This document shows, piece by piece, positions 1 through 7,670 of a DNA stretch of 10,011 nt. Every line of letters starts with the position of its first letter. The first letter of the stretch is position 1. Made by a program: the position numbers and the translations under genes. The stretch comes from Burkholderiaceae bacterium (GTDB lineage: Bacteria > Pseudomonadota > Gammaproteobacteria > Burkholderiales > Burkholderiaceae_E). The notes beneath the pieces are model-generated. The model was not told the DNA's origin, searched no databases, and saw nothing but the letters and a program-made list of their open reading frames with translations. The stretch is from assembly GCA_023258775.1 (NCBI GenBank), contig JALQWJ010000039.1, positions 1 to 10,011 of the forward strand. Direction: 5' to 3'.

Positions 1-531
1 ATCACCGCCGCAGGCGGGGTCGCCATGCCTGCGATCATCTCAAGCTTTGGCGATGATGTGGCGACACCCGATGGCGCTTTGGATCGTCAGCGCATGCGCG
101 AGATTGTGTTTGAAGATCCCCAGCAGCGAAAAAAGCTCGAGTCGATCCTACATCCGATGATTCGCCAGATCAGCGAGCGTGAAATCAGCCTCGCTGCCAG
201 TGCTTACGTGCTGCTTGCCATACCGCTGCTCATCGAATCCGATCATCCACGCGAACGGGTGCAGCATATTTTGGTCGTGGACTGCCCTGAAGCCACCCAA
301 ATCGAACGCGTCATGAAACGATCAGGACTCAGTGAAGAACGCGTCAAATCGATCATGGCCGCCCAGGCCACCCGAGAACAACGCCTTGCCCAAGCCGACG
401 CCGTGATTTCCAATCATGGCAACCTTGCTGAGCTTCAAGCGCAGGTCGATTCGCTGCACGAGGACTTCTTAACGAAGGCTGAGACTTGGTTTGGTGCTTC
501 TGCCTCTCATGGAGGACAATCGCCGCCATGA
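1..531 (+). CDS. coaE: Dephospho-CoA kinase (5' end outside window)
   Basis: CoaE phosphorylates the 3'-hydroxyl of dephospho-CoA with ATP, the last step of coenzyme A synthesis in the cytoplasm. The reading frame is open from the first base (ITAAGGVAMPAI...), so the ATG at base 25 is an internal Met and not the start. What is seen is 176 residues against a usual length of about 200, so roughly 25-30 N-terminal residues with the P-loop are missing. Visible family features are the GG-x-A-MPAI segment, the ALDRQRMR-x-IVF block, the LHPMIR motif, the AIPLLIES strand, the 'VVDCPEATQIERVMKR' region and the closing ADAVISNHGNL block. The stop codon overlaps the zapD start (ATGA), implying translational coupling. 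In related Burkholderiales this gene usually follows type IV pilus genes, which would lie to the left. Identification is by recognised family motifs. Confidence 0.95.
   Translation: MTAAGGVAMPAIISSFGDDVATPDGALDRQRMREIVFEDPQQRKKLESILHPMIRQISEREISLAASAYVLLAIPLLIESDHPRERVQHILVVDCPEATQIERVMKRSGLSEERVKSIMAAQATREQRLAQADAVISNHGNLAELQAQVDSLHEDFLTKAETWFGASASHGGQSPP
511..516 (+). promoter_or_regulatory. Shine-Dalgarno for zapD
   Basis: GGAGGA lies inside the last codons of coaE with 11 bases between it and the ATG at 528. It supports a zapD start at 528 (or at the adjacent ATG at 531) over the in-frame codon at 486, which has no such site. Confidence 0.7.
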
Positions 532-1277
532 TGTACGAGTTCCCACTTTCTGAGCGCATCCGCAACCTGCTTCGACTTGAAGAATTGTTTGCCCGCATGG
601 GCTTGTTTGCCAAGCGTGAATCAGCAGCCGATCATCATGTTGCCTTGACGGCGATCTTTGATGTGCTCGGCATGTCGGGGCGCAGTGACCTTAAAACAGA
701 ATTGCTGCAAGAACTCGATCGGCAGCGCAACATGCTGGTGAGTTTGCGCGATAACCCTGCGGTTGCTGCCGATCGCCTTGAGCAAACCATTGATGCTTTG
801 CAACGAACCCGCCACAATTTAGCGAATTTGCAGGGCAAACCCGGTCAAGCGCTGTTAGAGCATGAATGGCTGATGTCAGTCAGGGCGAGAGCTTCGGTTC
901 CTGGTGGCGCATGCGCCTTTGATTTGCCCTCCTATCACGCCTGGCAGCAGAAACCACCGGAACAGCGACTTGAGGATATGAAACTATGGTGCGGACAGTT
1001 GCGCCCCCTTGAGGCTGCGCTACAAGTCACACTCGGACTGTTAAGGGAGACCGGCCAAAGCCAGCAGGTACTTGCGAGCAAGGGGACCTACCAAATGCAA
1101 CTAACCGCCCGCAGCTACCAACTGATCAGGGTTTTACCCGTCGACCCCCAGGCAATTCCAGAAATGAGCGCCAATCAGTATTTGATGTGGCTAAGATTTA
1201 CCCGCCAAGAGGGTGCTGCCAAACCCAGGCCAATTGACCGCGATGTTGCCTTCACCCTTGAGCTCTGCAACTTCTGA
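528..1277 (+). CDS. zapD: Cell division protein ZapD (Z-ring associated)
   Basis: ZapD (formerly YacF, DUF1342) binds the C-terminal tail of FtsZ in the cytoplasm and bundles its protofilaments, helping to stabilise the Z-ring. The product from the ATG at 528 is 249 aa, the normal length for the family. It opens with MMYEFPLSERIRNLLRLE, which closely matches the typical ZapD N-terminus, and continues with a mostly helical domain (FDVLGMSGRSDLKTELLQEL near residues 45-65). The family's arginine/tyrosine-rich beta portion follows, for example the QLTARSYQLIRV stretch near residue 200. The frame extends upstream to 486, but conservation and the GGAGGA site favour 528; the next codon is also ATG, so 531 is possible. 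It overlaps coaE by 4 bases and yacG by 35 bases, which points to one operon. Its partner FtsZ is encoded at the other end of this window on the opposite strand. Confidence 0.95.
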   Translation: MMYEFPLSERIRNLLRLEELFARMGLFAKRESAADHHVALTAIFDVLGMSGRSDLKTELLQELDRQRNMLVSLRDNPAVAADRLEQTIDALQRTRHNLANLQGKPGQALLEHEWLMSVRARASVPGGACAFDLPSYHAWQQKPPEQRLEDMKLWCGQLRPLEAALQVTLGLLRETGQSQQVLASKGTYQMQLTARSYQLIRVLPVDPQAIPEMSANQYLMWLRFTRQEGAAKPRPIDRDVAFTLELCNF

Positions 1278-1464
1278 TCAAACTGCTGAACGCAAAACGC
1301 TGATCGTAGCCTGCCCCAAATGCGGGCGGGAATCGGTTTATGCATCAAGCAACCGCTTTAGGCCTTTTTGCAGCGAACGCTGCAAGCTCAACGATCTCGG
1401 CGATTGGGCAAGCGAACGCTATCGTGTGCCGGGCGAGGAGATGCCATCGGACGATGAGCAGTAA
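1243..1464 (+). CDS. yacG: DNA gyrase inhibitor YacG (zinc-binding)
   Basis: YacG is a small cytoplasmic zinc protein that in E. coli binds GyrB and inhibits gyrase. The 73-residue product carries the family's C4 zinc site: CPKCGRE with C24 and C27, and FCSERCK with C43 and C47. The signature LNDLGDWASERYRVPGEE follows, and an acidic tail (MPSDDEQ) ends the protein. The ATG at 1243 gives a family-like length (about 60-75 aa). An in-frame GTG at 1213 is possible but has its purine-rich stretch (AAGAGG) directly against the codon, so I prefer 1243, although no clear Shine-Dalgarno precedes it and coupling to zapD is likely. The last 46 bases lie antisense to the end of the Nudix gene. Confidence 0.93.
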   Translation: MLPSPLSSATSDQTAERKTLIVACPKCGRESVYASSNRFRPFCSERCKLNDLGDWASERYRVPGEEMPSDDEQ

Positions 1465-2045
1465 GACTCGCCAGCAAGCCGTAAAACATCCCAGTATTGA
1501 TCGCCTCGGCGCAGGTAAATAGGCTTTGTATGCTTGGCCGACTGAGCTTCAATCAACGCTTGCGCTTCATCAGAGCTTTGCACTTCATCAGCGCTTTGCA
1601 CCTCAAGCCAGTCGATTTGATCAAGCCGCGGATCGGCGCAGTTGAGCAAAGACGGCAAGGCAAGCCATGTCATTAGCGGCTCGGTTGCTGGCAGAAGCGG
1701 CCATACCCCTGCCTCGCGCGGTTTTCTTGGATCGACCCAGGCAAAAGCCTGCGACTCCATCGATCGTGGCTCACCCCACCATTGCCATACCCGACGAAAA
1801 TGCAAGCGAACATGGCCATGAGGATAGTGGTACTCCCGAGTGCACCAAGCGCTTGAGTGGTCTATTCGAAGCCCTAGTTCTTCATCGAGTTCGCGGGCTA
1901 GTGCCTCGTGAGCTGTTTCACCGGCTTCGAATTTCCCCCCGGGTACTTCCCACCAACCCTCATAGACCTTGCCTTTGGGCCGCTGCGCCAGCAAGACCTC
2001 ACCCTGGCGGTTAAGCAGAACGCCGGCTGCGACGTCGATGGCCAT
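1419..2045 (-). CDS. Nudix hydrolase, MutT-like, with C-terminal repeat extension
   Basis: Probably hydrolyses an oxidised or non-canonical nucleoside triphosphate (MutT / 8-oxo-dGTP type); the substrate is inferred from family resemblance only. The 23-residue Nudix box is complete at residues 37-59: G37, E43, then RELDEELGL with R51, E52, E55 and E56. Around it are VLLAQRPKGKVYEGWWEVPGG and, near residue 120, PLLPATEPL, the usual end of stand-alone MutT proteins (about 130-145 aa). This protein is 208 aa. The extra roughly 70 residues include four degenerate hexapeptides (VQSADE, VQSSDE, AQALIE, AQSAKH; residues 149-172) and an IYLRRGDQYWDVLRL segment that I do not recognise. The start MAIDVAAGVLL at 2045 is chosen because the Nudix fold begins there and it overlaps the upstream ATPase gene by only 35 bases; the frame runs open to 2165. 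It is last in the secA-argJ-ATPase-Nudix run. Confidence 0.88.
   Translation of the reverse strand: MAIDVAAGVLLNRQGEVLLAQRPKGKVYEGWWEVPGGKFEAGETAHEALARELDEELGLRIDHSSAWCTREYHYPHGHVRLHFRRVWQWWGEPRSMESQAFAWVDPRKPREAGVWPLLPATEPLMTWLALPSLLNCADPRLDQIDWLEVQSADEVQSSDEAQALIEAQSAKHTKPIYLRRGDQYWDVLRLAGESYCSSSDGISSPGTR
1566..1601. repeat. Two tandem 18-bp repeats in the Nudix gene
   Basis: Positions 1566-1583 and 1584-1601 match at 17 of 18 bases (core TTCATCAG-x-GCTTTGCAC, one A/C difference). On the minus strand they encode VQSSDE and VQSADE. Two more diverged hexapeptide units follow in the same register (AQALIE at 1548-1565 and AQSAKH at 1530-1547). The pattern suggests expansion by in-frame duplication of an 18-bp unit. 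Confidence 0.85.
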
Positions 2046-2952
2046 ATTGACCGATCCAATCTCGAGCAAACTGCCAGGCCACCCGACCGGAACGCGAGCC
2101 GCGTTCGAGCGCAAAACGAAGCGCGTCACCACGCGCTTTATCGATTTGTTTATCGTCGGCACCAAGTTGTTTCATCCAGTGCGCCACCACAGTAAGGTAG
2201 TGATCCTGATTGAACGGGTAAAAGGGTACCCATAGTCCGAAGCGCTCGGAAAGCGAAATTTTTTCTTCGACCGTCTCCCCGGGGTGAATCTCACCATCCT
2301 CGGTGTATTTGGTGTCGAGGTTTTCACGCATGTACTCGGGCATTAAATGCCGGCGATTCGAGGTGGCGTAGACCAGGACATTCTCGGATTGCGCGGCAAT
2401 CGAACCATCTAATACCGTCTTAAGTGCCTTGTAACCACCCTCGCCTTCTTCAAAGGACAAGTCGTCACAAAAAATAACAAAGCGCTCGGGGCGTTCAGCA
2501 ACCAAATCAACGATGTCGGGCAGATCAACCAGATCTTCTTTGTCAACCTCAATCATCCGCAAACCTTGCGATTGAAAGGCATTGAGCAGGGCCTTCATCA
2601 TCGAACTCTTACCGGTTCCGCGTGAGCCAGTCAGCAAAACATTATTGGCAGTCCGACCCTCGACAAACTGTCGGGTGTTGCGCACCAGGATTTGCTTTTG
2701 CTCGTCGATATGTTGCAAATCATCAAGGCTAAGGTCCGAGCGGTGCTTTACCGGGGACAACCAGGCTTGAACCCCGAGCGCACTTTGTCGACGTCGCCAC
2801 CGGAAAGCCACTGCCGAATCCCAGTCGGGCACTTTCACATGCGGCATAAGGCCTGCAAGCTGCGTGATGAGCGCCTGTAACTGATCGGCGAGATCAGGCT
2901 GCAGGACTGACTGCGAGCGCCCAACTGCCCAAGCTTCGGGTGCTGCATGCAT
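2011..2952 (-). CDS. AAA+ ATPase of the DUF815 family
   Basis: A cytoplasmic P-loop ATPase of unknown biological role, recognised as the DUF815 family common in Burkholderiales. From the chosen start it is 313 aa. Walker A is GSRGTGKSS (residues 109-117), Walker B is FVIFCDDLSFEE (about 158-169), sensor 1 is ATSNRRHLMP (about 196-205), then EEKISLSERFGL (about 229-240) and a probable sensor-2 helix ERGSRSGRVAWQFARD (about 283-298). The N-terminal FRWRRR motif (about 50-55) is also typical. The C-terminus ends in a basic tail (GHRRRSRRSA). The start is uncertain: ATG 2952 has GGAG nine bases upstream, whereas ATGs at 3027 and 3045 overlap the end of argJ, lack a Shine-Dalgarno site and would add a poorly conserved basic leader. 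It lies between argJ and the Nudix gene, overlapping the latter by 35 bases. Family call is confident; function is not known. Confidence 0.9.
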   Translation of the reverse strand: MHAAPEAWAVGRSQSVLQPDLADQLQALITQLAGLMPHVKVPDWDSAVAFRWRRRQSALGVQAWLSPVKHRSDLSLDDLQHIDEQKQILVRNTRQFVEGRTANNVLLTGSRGTGKSSMMKALLNAFQSQGLRMIEVDKEDLVDLPDIVDLVAERPERFVIFCDDLSFEEGEGGYKALKTVLDGSIAAQSENVLVYATSNRRHLMPEYMRENLDTKYTEDGEIHPGETVEEKISLSERFGLWVPFYPFNQDHYLTVVAHWMKQLGADDKQIDKARGDALRFALERGSRSGRVAWQFARDWIGQYGHRRRSRRSA

Positions 2953-2961
2953 TGCTGCCTG

Positions 2962-2965
2962 CTCC
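2962..2965 (-). promoter_or_regulatory. Shine-Dalgarno deciding the DUF815 ATPase start
   Basis: On the minus strand this reads GGAG, nine bases before the ATG at 2952. The two upstream in-frame ATGs (3027, 3045) have no comparable site, so it is the main argument for the shorter protein. Confidence 0.5.
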
Positions 2966-3007
2966 AAAGCGCGTGACCTTGCTCGGCCAGGCGAGGCTGG
3001 CTTGGTT

Positions 3008-4255
3008 TTAGGACCTGTAGTCGGCATTGATCGATACGTAGTCATGAGAAAAATCGCAGGTCCATACCGTGGTTTCCTCCAAACCACGTCCCAGAATCAC
3101 CCGCACAGTGATGTCTTGCTGTTTCATCACGCGCTGGCCGGCTTCCTCCTGGTAATCCGGGTGGCGACCGCCCTGGCTTGCAACATGGACATCGTCCAAA
3201 AACAAGTCCACCTTCTGAACGTCCAAATCATCGATCCCGGCATAGCCGACCGCACAAAGGATCCGACCAAGATTGGGATCGGAGGCAAAAAAAGCCGTTT
3301 TCACAAGCGGCGAGTGTGCAATCGCATAAGCAACTTGCGATGCTTCTGTTTGGCTTGCCGCCTGCTCGACCTTAATTGTTATAAATTTAGTAGCACCTTC
3401 GCCATCACGCACAATCGCCTGCGCAAGCCTTTGGGCAAGTTGCAGCACTGCCTGCTTGAGTGGGGCAGCGTCGGGATGCTCATCAGTATCAATGACCGAG
3501 CCCGTGCTCGAGGACTTGGCTGCCGTCGAGACCAGCAAAAACGAGTCGTTGGTCGAGGTGTCGCCGTCCACAGTGATACGGTTAAAACTTTGCTCACTGA
3601 TGTCTTTCACCCAACAATCGAGCAGCCCCGGCGAAATTGTTGCATCACAGACAATGACCGCAAGCATGGTACCCATGTTGGGTCTAATCATGCCTGCACC
3701 TTTGGAGATACCACTCAAATGATAGCGCTTACCGCCGCACTCAACTGCCATCGATGCAGCCTTGGGCAAGCTGTCGGTCGTCATGATCGCCTCAGCGGCC
3801 TGCAACCAACCATCGCTGCCAAGTTCAGCCGCTTGCAAGGCTTCAGGTAGGCCAGCAATCAATCGGTCAAACGGCAAGGGCTCATGAATCACGCCAGTGG
3901 AAAAGGGTAAAACCTGAGATGCAGGCACCTGAAGCATTGAGGCGAGATGATCACAAGTTTCCTGGGCCAGCATGAGGCCCGCCTGCCCTGTGCCTGCATT
4001 GGCATTGCCTGTGTTGACCACCAGGGCGCGAATCAAACCCTGACTCTCGCTTAAGTGTTTGCGGCAAACATGAACTGGTGCAGCACAAAAACGATTCCGG
4101 GTGAAGACTGCTGAAGCGACCGACCCCGGATCAAACTGCAAGACCAGGAGATCACGTTTACCCGGTTTTCTAATCCCGGCACGCGCTGTGCCGATGCGCA
4201 TACCCTCAACCGCGAGCAAATCTTCTGGGTTGGGAGCTTGGAGTCCTGCTGCCAT
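3008..4255 (-). CDS. argJ: Glutamate N-acetyltransferase / ornithine acetyltransferase ArgJ
   Basis: ArgJ moves the acetyl group from N-acetylornithine to glutamate in the cyclic arginine pathway; bifunctional forms also make N-acetylglutamate from acetyl-CoA. The 415-aa length is full (family about 390-415). Seen in order are the [12 protein letters not shown] region (25-36), [12 protein letters not shown] (79-90), the oxyanion-hole motif [10 protein letters not shown] (119-128), IMTTDSLPK (157-165), the self-cleavage site MGTMLA with the catalytic Thr at 196, [12 protein letters not shown] (228-239) and the usual C-terminus INADYRS. Autoproteolysis before T196 would give alpha and beta chains. 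AAGGAGA at 4263-4269 lies seven bases before the ATG. The gene starts 43 bases after the secA stop, so it is probably co-transcribed with secA. Whether it is mono- or bifunctional cannot be read from sequence. Confidence 0.96.
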   Translation of the reverse strand: MAAGLQAPNPEDLLAVEGMRIGTARAGIRKPGKRDLLVLQFDPGSVASAVFTRNRFCAAPVHVCRKHLSESQGLIRALVVNTGNANAGTGQAGLMLAQETCDHLASMLQVPASQVLPFSTGVIHEPLPFDRLIAGLPEALQAAELGSDGWLQAAEAIMTTDSLPKAASMAVECGGKRYHLSGISKGAGMIRPNMGTMLAVIVCDATISPGLLDCWVKDISEQSFNRITVDGDTSTNDSFLLVSTAAKSSSTGSVIDTDEHPDAAPLKQAVLQLAQRLAQAIVRDGEGATKFITIKVEQAASQTEASQVAYAIAHSPLVKTAFFASDPNLGRILCAVGYAGIDDLDVQKVDLFLDDVHVASQGGRHPDYQEEAGQRVMKQQDITVRVILGRGLEETTVWTCDFSHDYVSINADYRS

Positions 4256-4262
4256 GCACCGA

Positions 4263-4269
4263 TCTCCTT
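4263..4269 (-). promoter_or_regulatory. Shine-Dalgarno for argJ
   Basis: On the minus strand this reads AAGGAGA, seven bases before the argJ ATG at 4255. It is the strongest ribosome binding site seen in the secA-argJ-ATPase-Nudix run and fixes the argJ start. Confidence 0.75.
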
Positions 4270-4298
4270 GTTAGCTGGTCATCATGCTTTGAATGATG

Positions 4299-7130
4299 CT
4301 AGGCCACACGGCCATGACACTGCTTAAACTTCTTTCCCGAACCACAGGGACAAGGATCGTTGCGACCGACCTTTTCGCCGAAGCGCCTCAAGGGCTGCTG
4401 CGCAGCTTGCGTTTCTCGCGACTGCGCCGAGCCAGGCAATTGCTGGGCAGCCAGTGCAAGTGACTCGGTATCAACAGGGCCGGCTTGAGCCTCGCTTGCC
4501 GCTTGCATGCCTATGCCTGCTGCCTCTGCATCGCTGTGAATGAGTTTGATCTGCAAACCCGCCTGTTGTTGAGCCTGCATCGCCGCGGCAGCTTGCGCCT
4601 GCTCGGGTGACGCAATAGTGACCGTCATGAGCAGTTTCACCACATCCATGCGGATCCGCTCTTGCAAACGCGCAAAGAGCTCGAAAGCCTCGCGCTTGTA
4701 TTCTTGCTTTGGATTCTTCTGGGCATAGCCGCGAAGGTGGATACCTTGGCGAAGATAATCAAGCGTAGCCAAATGATCACGCCAGTGATTATCGATAGCC
4801 TGCAAAAGCACGGTTTTTTCGAATGCCGAGAAGGGCTCTAAACCGGCCGCATCCAACTTAGCGGCGTAGACCTCATCAGCTTTGGTAATCAGCATGTTCA
4901 ACAAGGCCTCATCGTCTGCCTGGCCCTGCTCGTTAGCCCACTGCCTGACGCTCGCATGCAGTTGCCATTCGCCCGCAAGCGTGCTCTGCAAAGCTTCCAG
5001 ATCCCACTGCTCTTCCATCGATTCATGAGGGACGTGCTCTCGGAACAAGGCTTCAAGCACCTGATGGCGCAAACTATCGATACGCTCGCGGACATCGCTG
5101 GCATCGAGAATGTCATTTCGATCTTTATAAATTATCCGGCGCTGATCATTTGCGACATCGTCGTATTCAAGCAATTGCTTGCGGATATCAAAATTGCGCG
5201 CTTCAACTTTGCGCTGAGCTGATTCAATCGAGCGCGACACCATTCCTGCCTCGATCGCCTCGCCTTCGGGCAGTTTCAGCTTGTCCATGATCGCCATCAG
5301 GCGCTCACCGGCAAATATCTTAAGCAGGGGATCTTCCATTGAAAGGTAAAAGCGGGAACTACCAGGATCGCCCTGACGCCCTGAACGCCCGCGCAGCTGG
5401 TTATCGATCCGACGCGATTCATGGCGCTCGGTGCCGATAATATGCAGGCCGCCCTCGGCAATAACTTTGTCGTGAAGGGACTGCCACTCGCCGCGAAGTG
5501 CATCGATTTGCACTTGCCTTTGGCCGGCCTCAATTGCCTCATCGGCTTCAAGAAAACCAACCTGCTTTTCAACATTGCCGCCGAGCACAATATCGGTGCC
5601 GCGACCGGCCATGTTCGTTGCGATCGTTATCACGCCGGGCCTGCCTGCCTGGGCAACGATTTCCGCTTCGCGCGCATGTTGTTTAGCGTTGAGCACCTGA
5701 TGCGGCAGCTTCTCTTTGGCAAGCAAGCCTGAGATCAATTCAGAATTCTCAATGGAGGTCGTACCAACAAGCACCGGTTGCCCGCGAGCATGGCAGTCGC
5801 GAATATCGCTGAGAATCGCGCCGTACTTTTCGCGCGCCGTACGAAACACCTGATCCTGACGATCGTCACGAATCATCGGTCGGTGGGTTGGCACCACGAC
5901 CGTTTCAAGACCGTAGATTTCCTGAAACTCGAAGGCTTCAGTGTCTGCCGTCCCAGTCATGCCCGACAACTTGCTGTACATCCGGAAGTAGTTCTGAAAG
6001 GTGATGGAAGCAAGTGTTTGGTTCTCTGGTTGAATCGGCACACCTTGCTTGGCTTCAATGGCCTGATGCAAGCCATCCGACCAACGCCTGCCCTGCATCA
6101 ATCGGCCCGTGAACTCGTCGACAATAATAACTTCGCGGTTTTGCACCACATAGTGCTGGTCGATCACATAAAGACTGTGGGCCCGCAAAGCGGCCATCAG
6201 GTGGTGCATGAGGGCGATGTAGGCCGGATCGTAGAGCGATGCACCCGCAGGAAGCAAACCCATGCGTTGAAGGATTGCTTCGGCGTGTTCGTGCCCTTGT
6301 TCAGACAAATGCACCGCAAAGGACTTCAAATCAACCCAGTAATCGCCCTCGGGTTCAGGTTCTTGCGGCTTGGGCTCATGCGCCATTCGACTTAAAAGAG
6401 GCGGCACTTGGTTAAGTACGGTGTAGAGCTCGGTTTGATCCTCGGCCTGCCCCGAAATAATTAGCGGTGTTCTTGCCTCGTCGATAAGAATTGAATCGAC
6501 CTCGTCAACAATCGCAAAGGCAAGCTGCCGCTGACGGCGGTCTGCAGCCGCATATTCCATATTGTCGCGAAGGTAATCAAAACCATATTCGTTGTTGGTA
6601 CCGTAGGTGATGTCTGCAGCATAGGCCTCATGCTTGGCAGCGCCGTCTTGTTGGGACACGATCACACCCACGCGCAAACCCAGAAATCGATAAAGCCTAC
6701 CCATCCATTCGGCATCGCGCGCGGCAAGATAATCATTGACCGTCACCACGTGCACGCCTTGGCCAGTGAGCGCGTTTAAATAAGCGGGCAAGGTCGCCAT
6801 GAGGGTCTTGCCCTCACCAGTGCGCATCTCGGCGATCTTGCCATGGTGTAAAACCATGCCACCGACCAATTGCACATCGAAATGGCGCATGCCCATGACC
6901 CTTCTGCTTGCCTCGCGACAAACCGCAAAGGCCTCAGGCAAAAGCGCATCGAGCGACTCACCCCGACTTATCCGTTCTCTAAAAAGCGGGGTTTTCCCGG
7001 CGAGCGCCTCATCGGATAAGTCCTTCAACGAGGCTTCAAGCGCATTGATACGCCCAACAACCTGTTGGTATTGCTTAAGCAACCGCTGATTGCGACTGCC
7101 AAAAATTTTGGTAAGTAGCCCTTGGAACAT
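4299..7130 (-). CDS. secA: Preprotein translocase ATPase SecA
   Basis: SecA is the ATP-driven motor that pushes unfolded preproteins through the SecYEG channel at the inner membrane. The product from ATG 7130 ([19 protein letters not shown]) is 943 aa, a normal proteobacterial length. Walker A is MRTGEGKT (GEGKT at 105-109), Walker B is DEVD (209-212), followed by [15 protein letters not shown]. Later come the [15 protein letters not shown] motif, [11 protein letters not shown] and [22 protein letters not shown] of the second nucleotide-binding fold, and the helical scaffold/wing region. An Ala/Gln-rich linker leads to the SEC-C zinc motif [13 protein letters not shown] (C927, C929, C938, H939), which binds SecB and lipids in relatives. 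The frame extends to 7208, but family homology begins at 7130. No SecM-like leader is visible upstream. The Shine-Dalgarno is weak (GAG close to the ATG). Confidence 0.97.
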   Translation of the reverse strand: MFQGLLTKIFGSRNQRLLKQYQQVVGRINALEASLKDLSDEALAGKTPLFRERISRGESLDALLPEAFAVCREASRRVMGMRHFDVQLVGGMVLHHGKIAEMRTGEGKTLMATLPAYLNALTGQGVHVVTVNDYLAARDAEWMGRLYRFLGLRVGVIVSQQDGAAKHEAYAADITYGTNNEYGFDYLRDNMEYAAADRRQRQLAFAIVDEVDSILIDEARTPLIISGQAEDQTELYTVLNQVPPLLSRMAHEPKPQEPEPEGDYWVDLKSFAVHLSEQGHEHAEAILQRMGLLPAGASLYDPAYIALMHHLMAALRAHSLYVIDQHYVVQNREVIIVDEFTGRLMQGRRWSDGLHQAIEAKQGVPIQPENQTLASITFQNYFRMYSKLSGMTGTADTEAFEFQEIYGLETVVVPTHRPMIRDDRQDQVFRTAREKYGAILSDIRDCHARGQPVLVGTTSIENSELISGLLAKEKLPHQVLNAKQHAREAEIVAQAGRPGVITIATNMAGRGTDIVLGGNVEKQVGFLEADEAIEAGQRQVQIDALRGEWQSLHDKVIAEGGLHIIGTERHESRRIDNQLRGRSGRQGDPGSSRFYLSMEDPLLKIFAGERLMAIMDKLKLPEGEAIEAGMVSRSIESAQRKVEARNFDIRKQLLEYDDVANDQRRIIYKDRNDILDASDVRERIDSLRHQVLEALFREHVPHESMEEQWDLEALQSTLAGEWQLHASVRQWANEQGQADDEALLNMLITKADEVYAAKLDAAGLEPFSAFEKTVLLQAIDNHWRDHLATLDYLRQGIHLRGYAQKNPKQEYKREAFELFARLQERIRMDVVKLLMTVTIASPEQAQAAAAMQAQQQAGLQIKLIHSDAEAAGIGMQAASEAQAGPVDTESLALAAQQLPGSAQSRETQAAQQPLRRFGEKVGRNDPCPCGSGKKFKQCHGRVA

Positions 7131-7193
7131 CCGCTCGAGTTTAACAGTTTGCCGCGGCAAACCTGCCAATACGCTAAAGTGCGAACAAGAACC
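7131..7193. promoter_or_regulatory. Divergent secA / dciA intergenic region
   Basis: These 63 bases separate the divergent starts of secA and dciA and should carry promoters for both. Leftward, TTGGCA (7169-7164) and TGTTAA (7146-7141) stand 17 bases apart, but the second is a poor -10 and would leave almost no leader before the secA ATG. Rightward, TTTGCC (7148-7153) and TACGCT (7170-7175) stand 16 bases apart and are also weak. Both pairings are inference from consensus matching by eye. The region also holds the palindrome listed separately. Confidence 0.4.
7147..7162. repeat. Perfect 16-bp palindrome, candidate operator
   Basis: The sequence GTTTGCCGCGGCAAAC is identical to its own reverse complement. 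It fills almost all of the 17-base spacer of the tentative leftward promoter and overlaps the tentative rightward -35. Its position in a short divergent intergenic region fits a protein-binding site for a dimeric regulator; no regulator is identified. Confidence 0.6.
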
Positions 7194-7655
7194 ATGACGC
7201 AACAACATCTACCAAGCAGCCGGGCGATGATCAGCTGGCTCGAACTCGACCCCCAGGCTGCTACGCTGATGCGTGAGGCGCAAAGCCTAGGTCGCCTGCA
7301 AGCGCAACTGCAAGCCCACACTGGTTTAAAGCTTGAGGTCTGCGGCCTGCGTGGCAATATGCTGGTGCTTTTGGCAAGTGGTGCGATGGCATCAAGACTC
7401 AGACAGCAAAGCCCATCGCTGCTGCGGTTTCTCAGAGCTCAGGGCTGGTCATTTGAGGACATCAAGATCAAAGCAAGGCCTTACCACCAAGCGCCAAAGC
7501 CAGTGACGAAAGCGCGAAGTCCCTTGAGTCCGGCAGCAAAGACTGCGCTTGGCAAGCTCGAACAACAGGTAAGCGATCCGGGTCTTGCGCAAAGCCTCAG
7601 ACGATTGCTTAGGTCAGCCCAACGACAAAACGAGCAAGGGGCTCGCTCGAGCTAG
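7194..7655 (+). CDS. dciA: DciA-type DUF721 protein, helicase loader
   Basis: DciA is the ancestral bacterial loader that interacts with the replicative helicase DnaB; DUF721 is its defining domain. The 153-aa product has a helical start ([18 protein letters not shown]) and then the DUF721 core: [38 protein letters not shown] split over about residues 38-75, and [21 protein letters not shown] over about 79-99. A Lys/Arg- and Pro-rich linker and a short C-terminal helix ([18 protein letters not shown]) follow. The start at 7194 (MTQQHLP) is preferred; the frame is open back to 7122 inside secA, and ATG 7227 is an alternative. Shine-Dalgarno is weak. The gene is transcribed against both neighbours, secA and lpxC, with 15 bases to the lpxC stop. 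Fold and context support the family; loader function is inferred from the family. Confidence 0.85.
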   Translation: MTQQHLPSSRAMISWLELDPQAATLMREAQSLGRLQAQLQAHTGLKLEVCGLRGNMLVLLASGAMASRLRQQSPSLLRFLRAQGWSFEDIKIKARPYHQAPKPVTKARSPLSPAAKTALGKLEQQVSDPGLAQSLRRLLRSAQRQNEQGARSS

Positions 7656-7662
7656 CCTTTTT
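7640..7662 (+). terminator. Probable intrinsic terminator after dciA
   Basis: GGCT at 7640-7643 pairs with AGCC at 7654-7657. After one mismatch, GC at 7645-7646 pairs with GC at 7651-7652 around a TCGA loop. Five T follow at 7658-7662. The hairpin overlaps the dciA stop codon and lies just before the convergent lpxC stop. The stem is short, so strength is uncertain. Confidence 0.5.
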
Positions 7663-7670
7663 CGAGGCCT

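Noticed and set aside
3002..3850. 282-aa open frame on the + strand across argJ
   Set aside because: It lies antisense to a complete argJ with all catalytic motifs, has no recognisable domain and a scattered Cys/His-rich composition; a long shadow frame caused by codon bias.
3882..3900. His in the ArgJ STGVIH motif as an active-site defect
   Set aside because: The position after STGVI varies among relatives (G, L, M are familiar); the oxyanion-hole Thr-Gly pair itself is intact.
4280..4298. CATCAT/ATGATG inverted repeat between secA and argJ as a terminator
   Set aside because: Only 6 AT-rich pairs with a 7-base loop and no T-run on the minus strand; it abuts the secA stop and is too weak to support termination, and argJ follows closely with a good ribosome binding site.
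5778..6395. 205-aa open frame on the + strand inside secA
   Set aside because: Antisense to well-conserved SecA motifs, with no family resemblance and no credible ribosome binding site; a shadow frame.
7099..7111. CCAAAA-A-TTTTGG inverted repeat near the secA start as an operator
   Set aside because: It lies within the secA coding sequence and encodes the conserved LTKIFGS segment (codons for T-K-I-F-G), so codon choice explains it.
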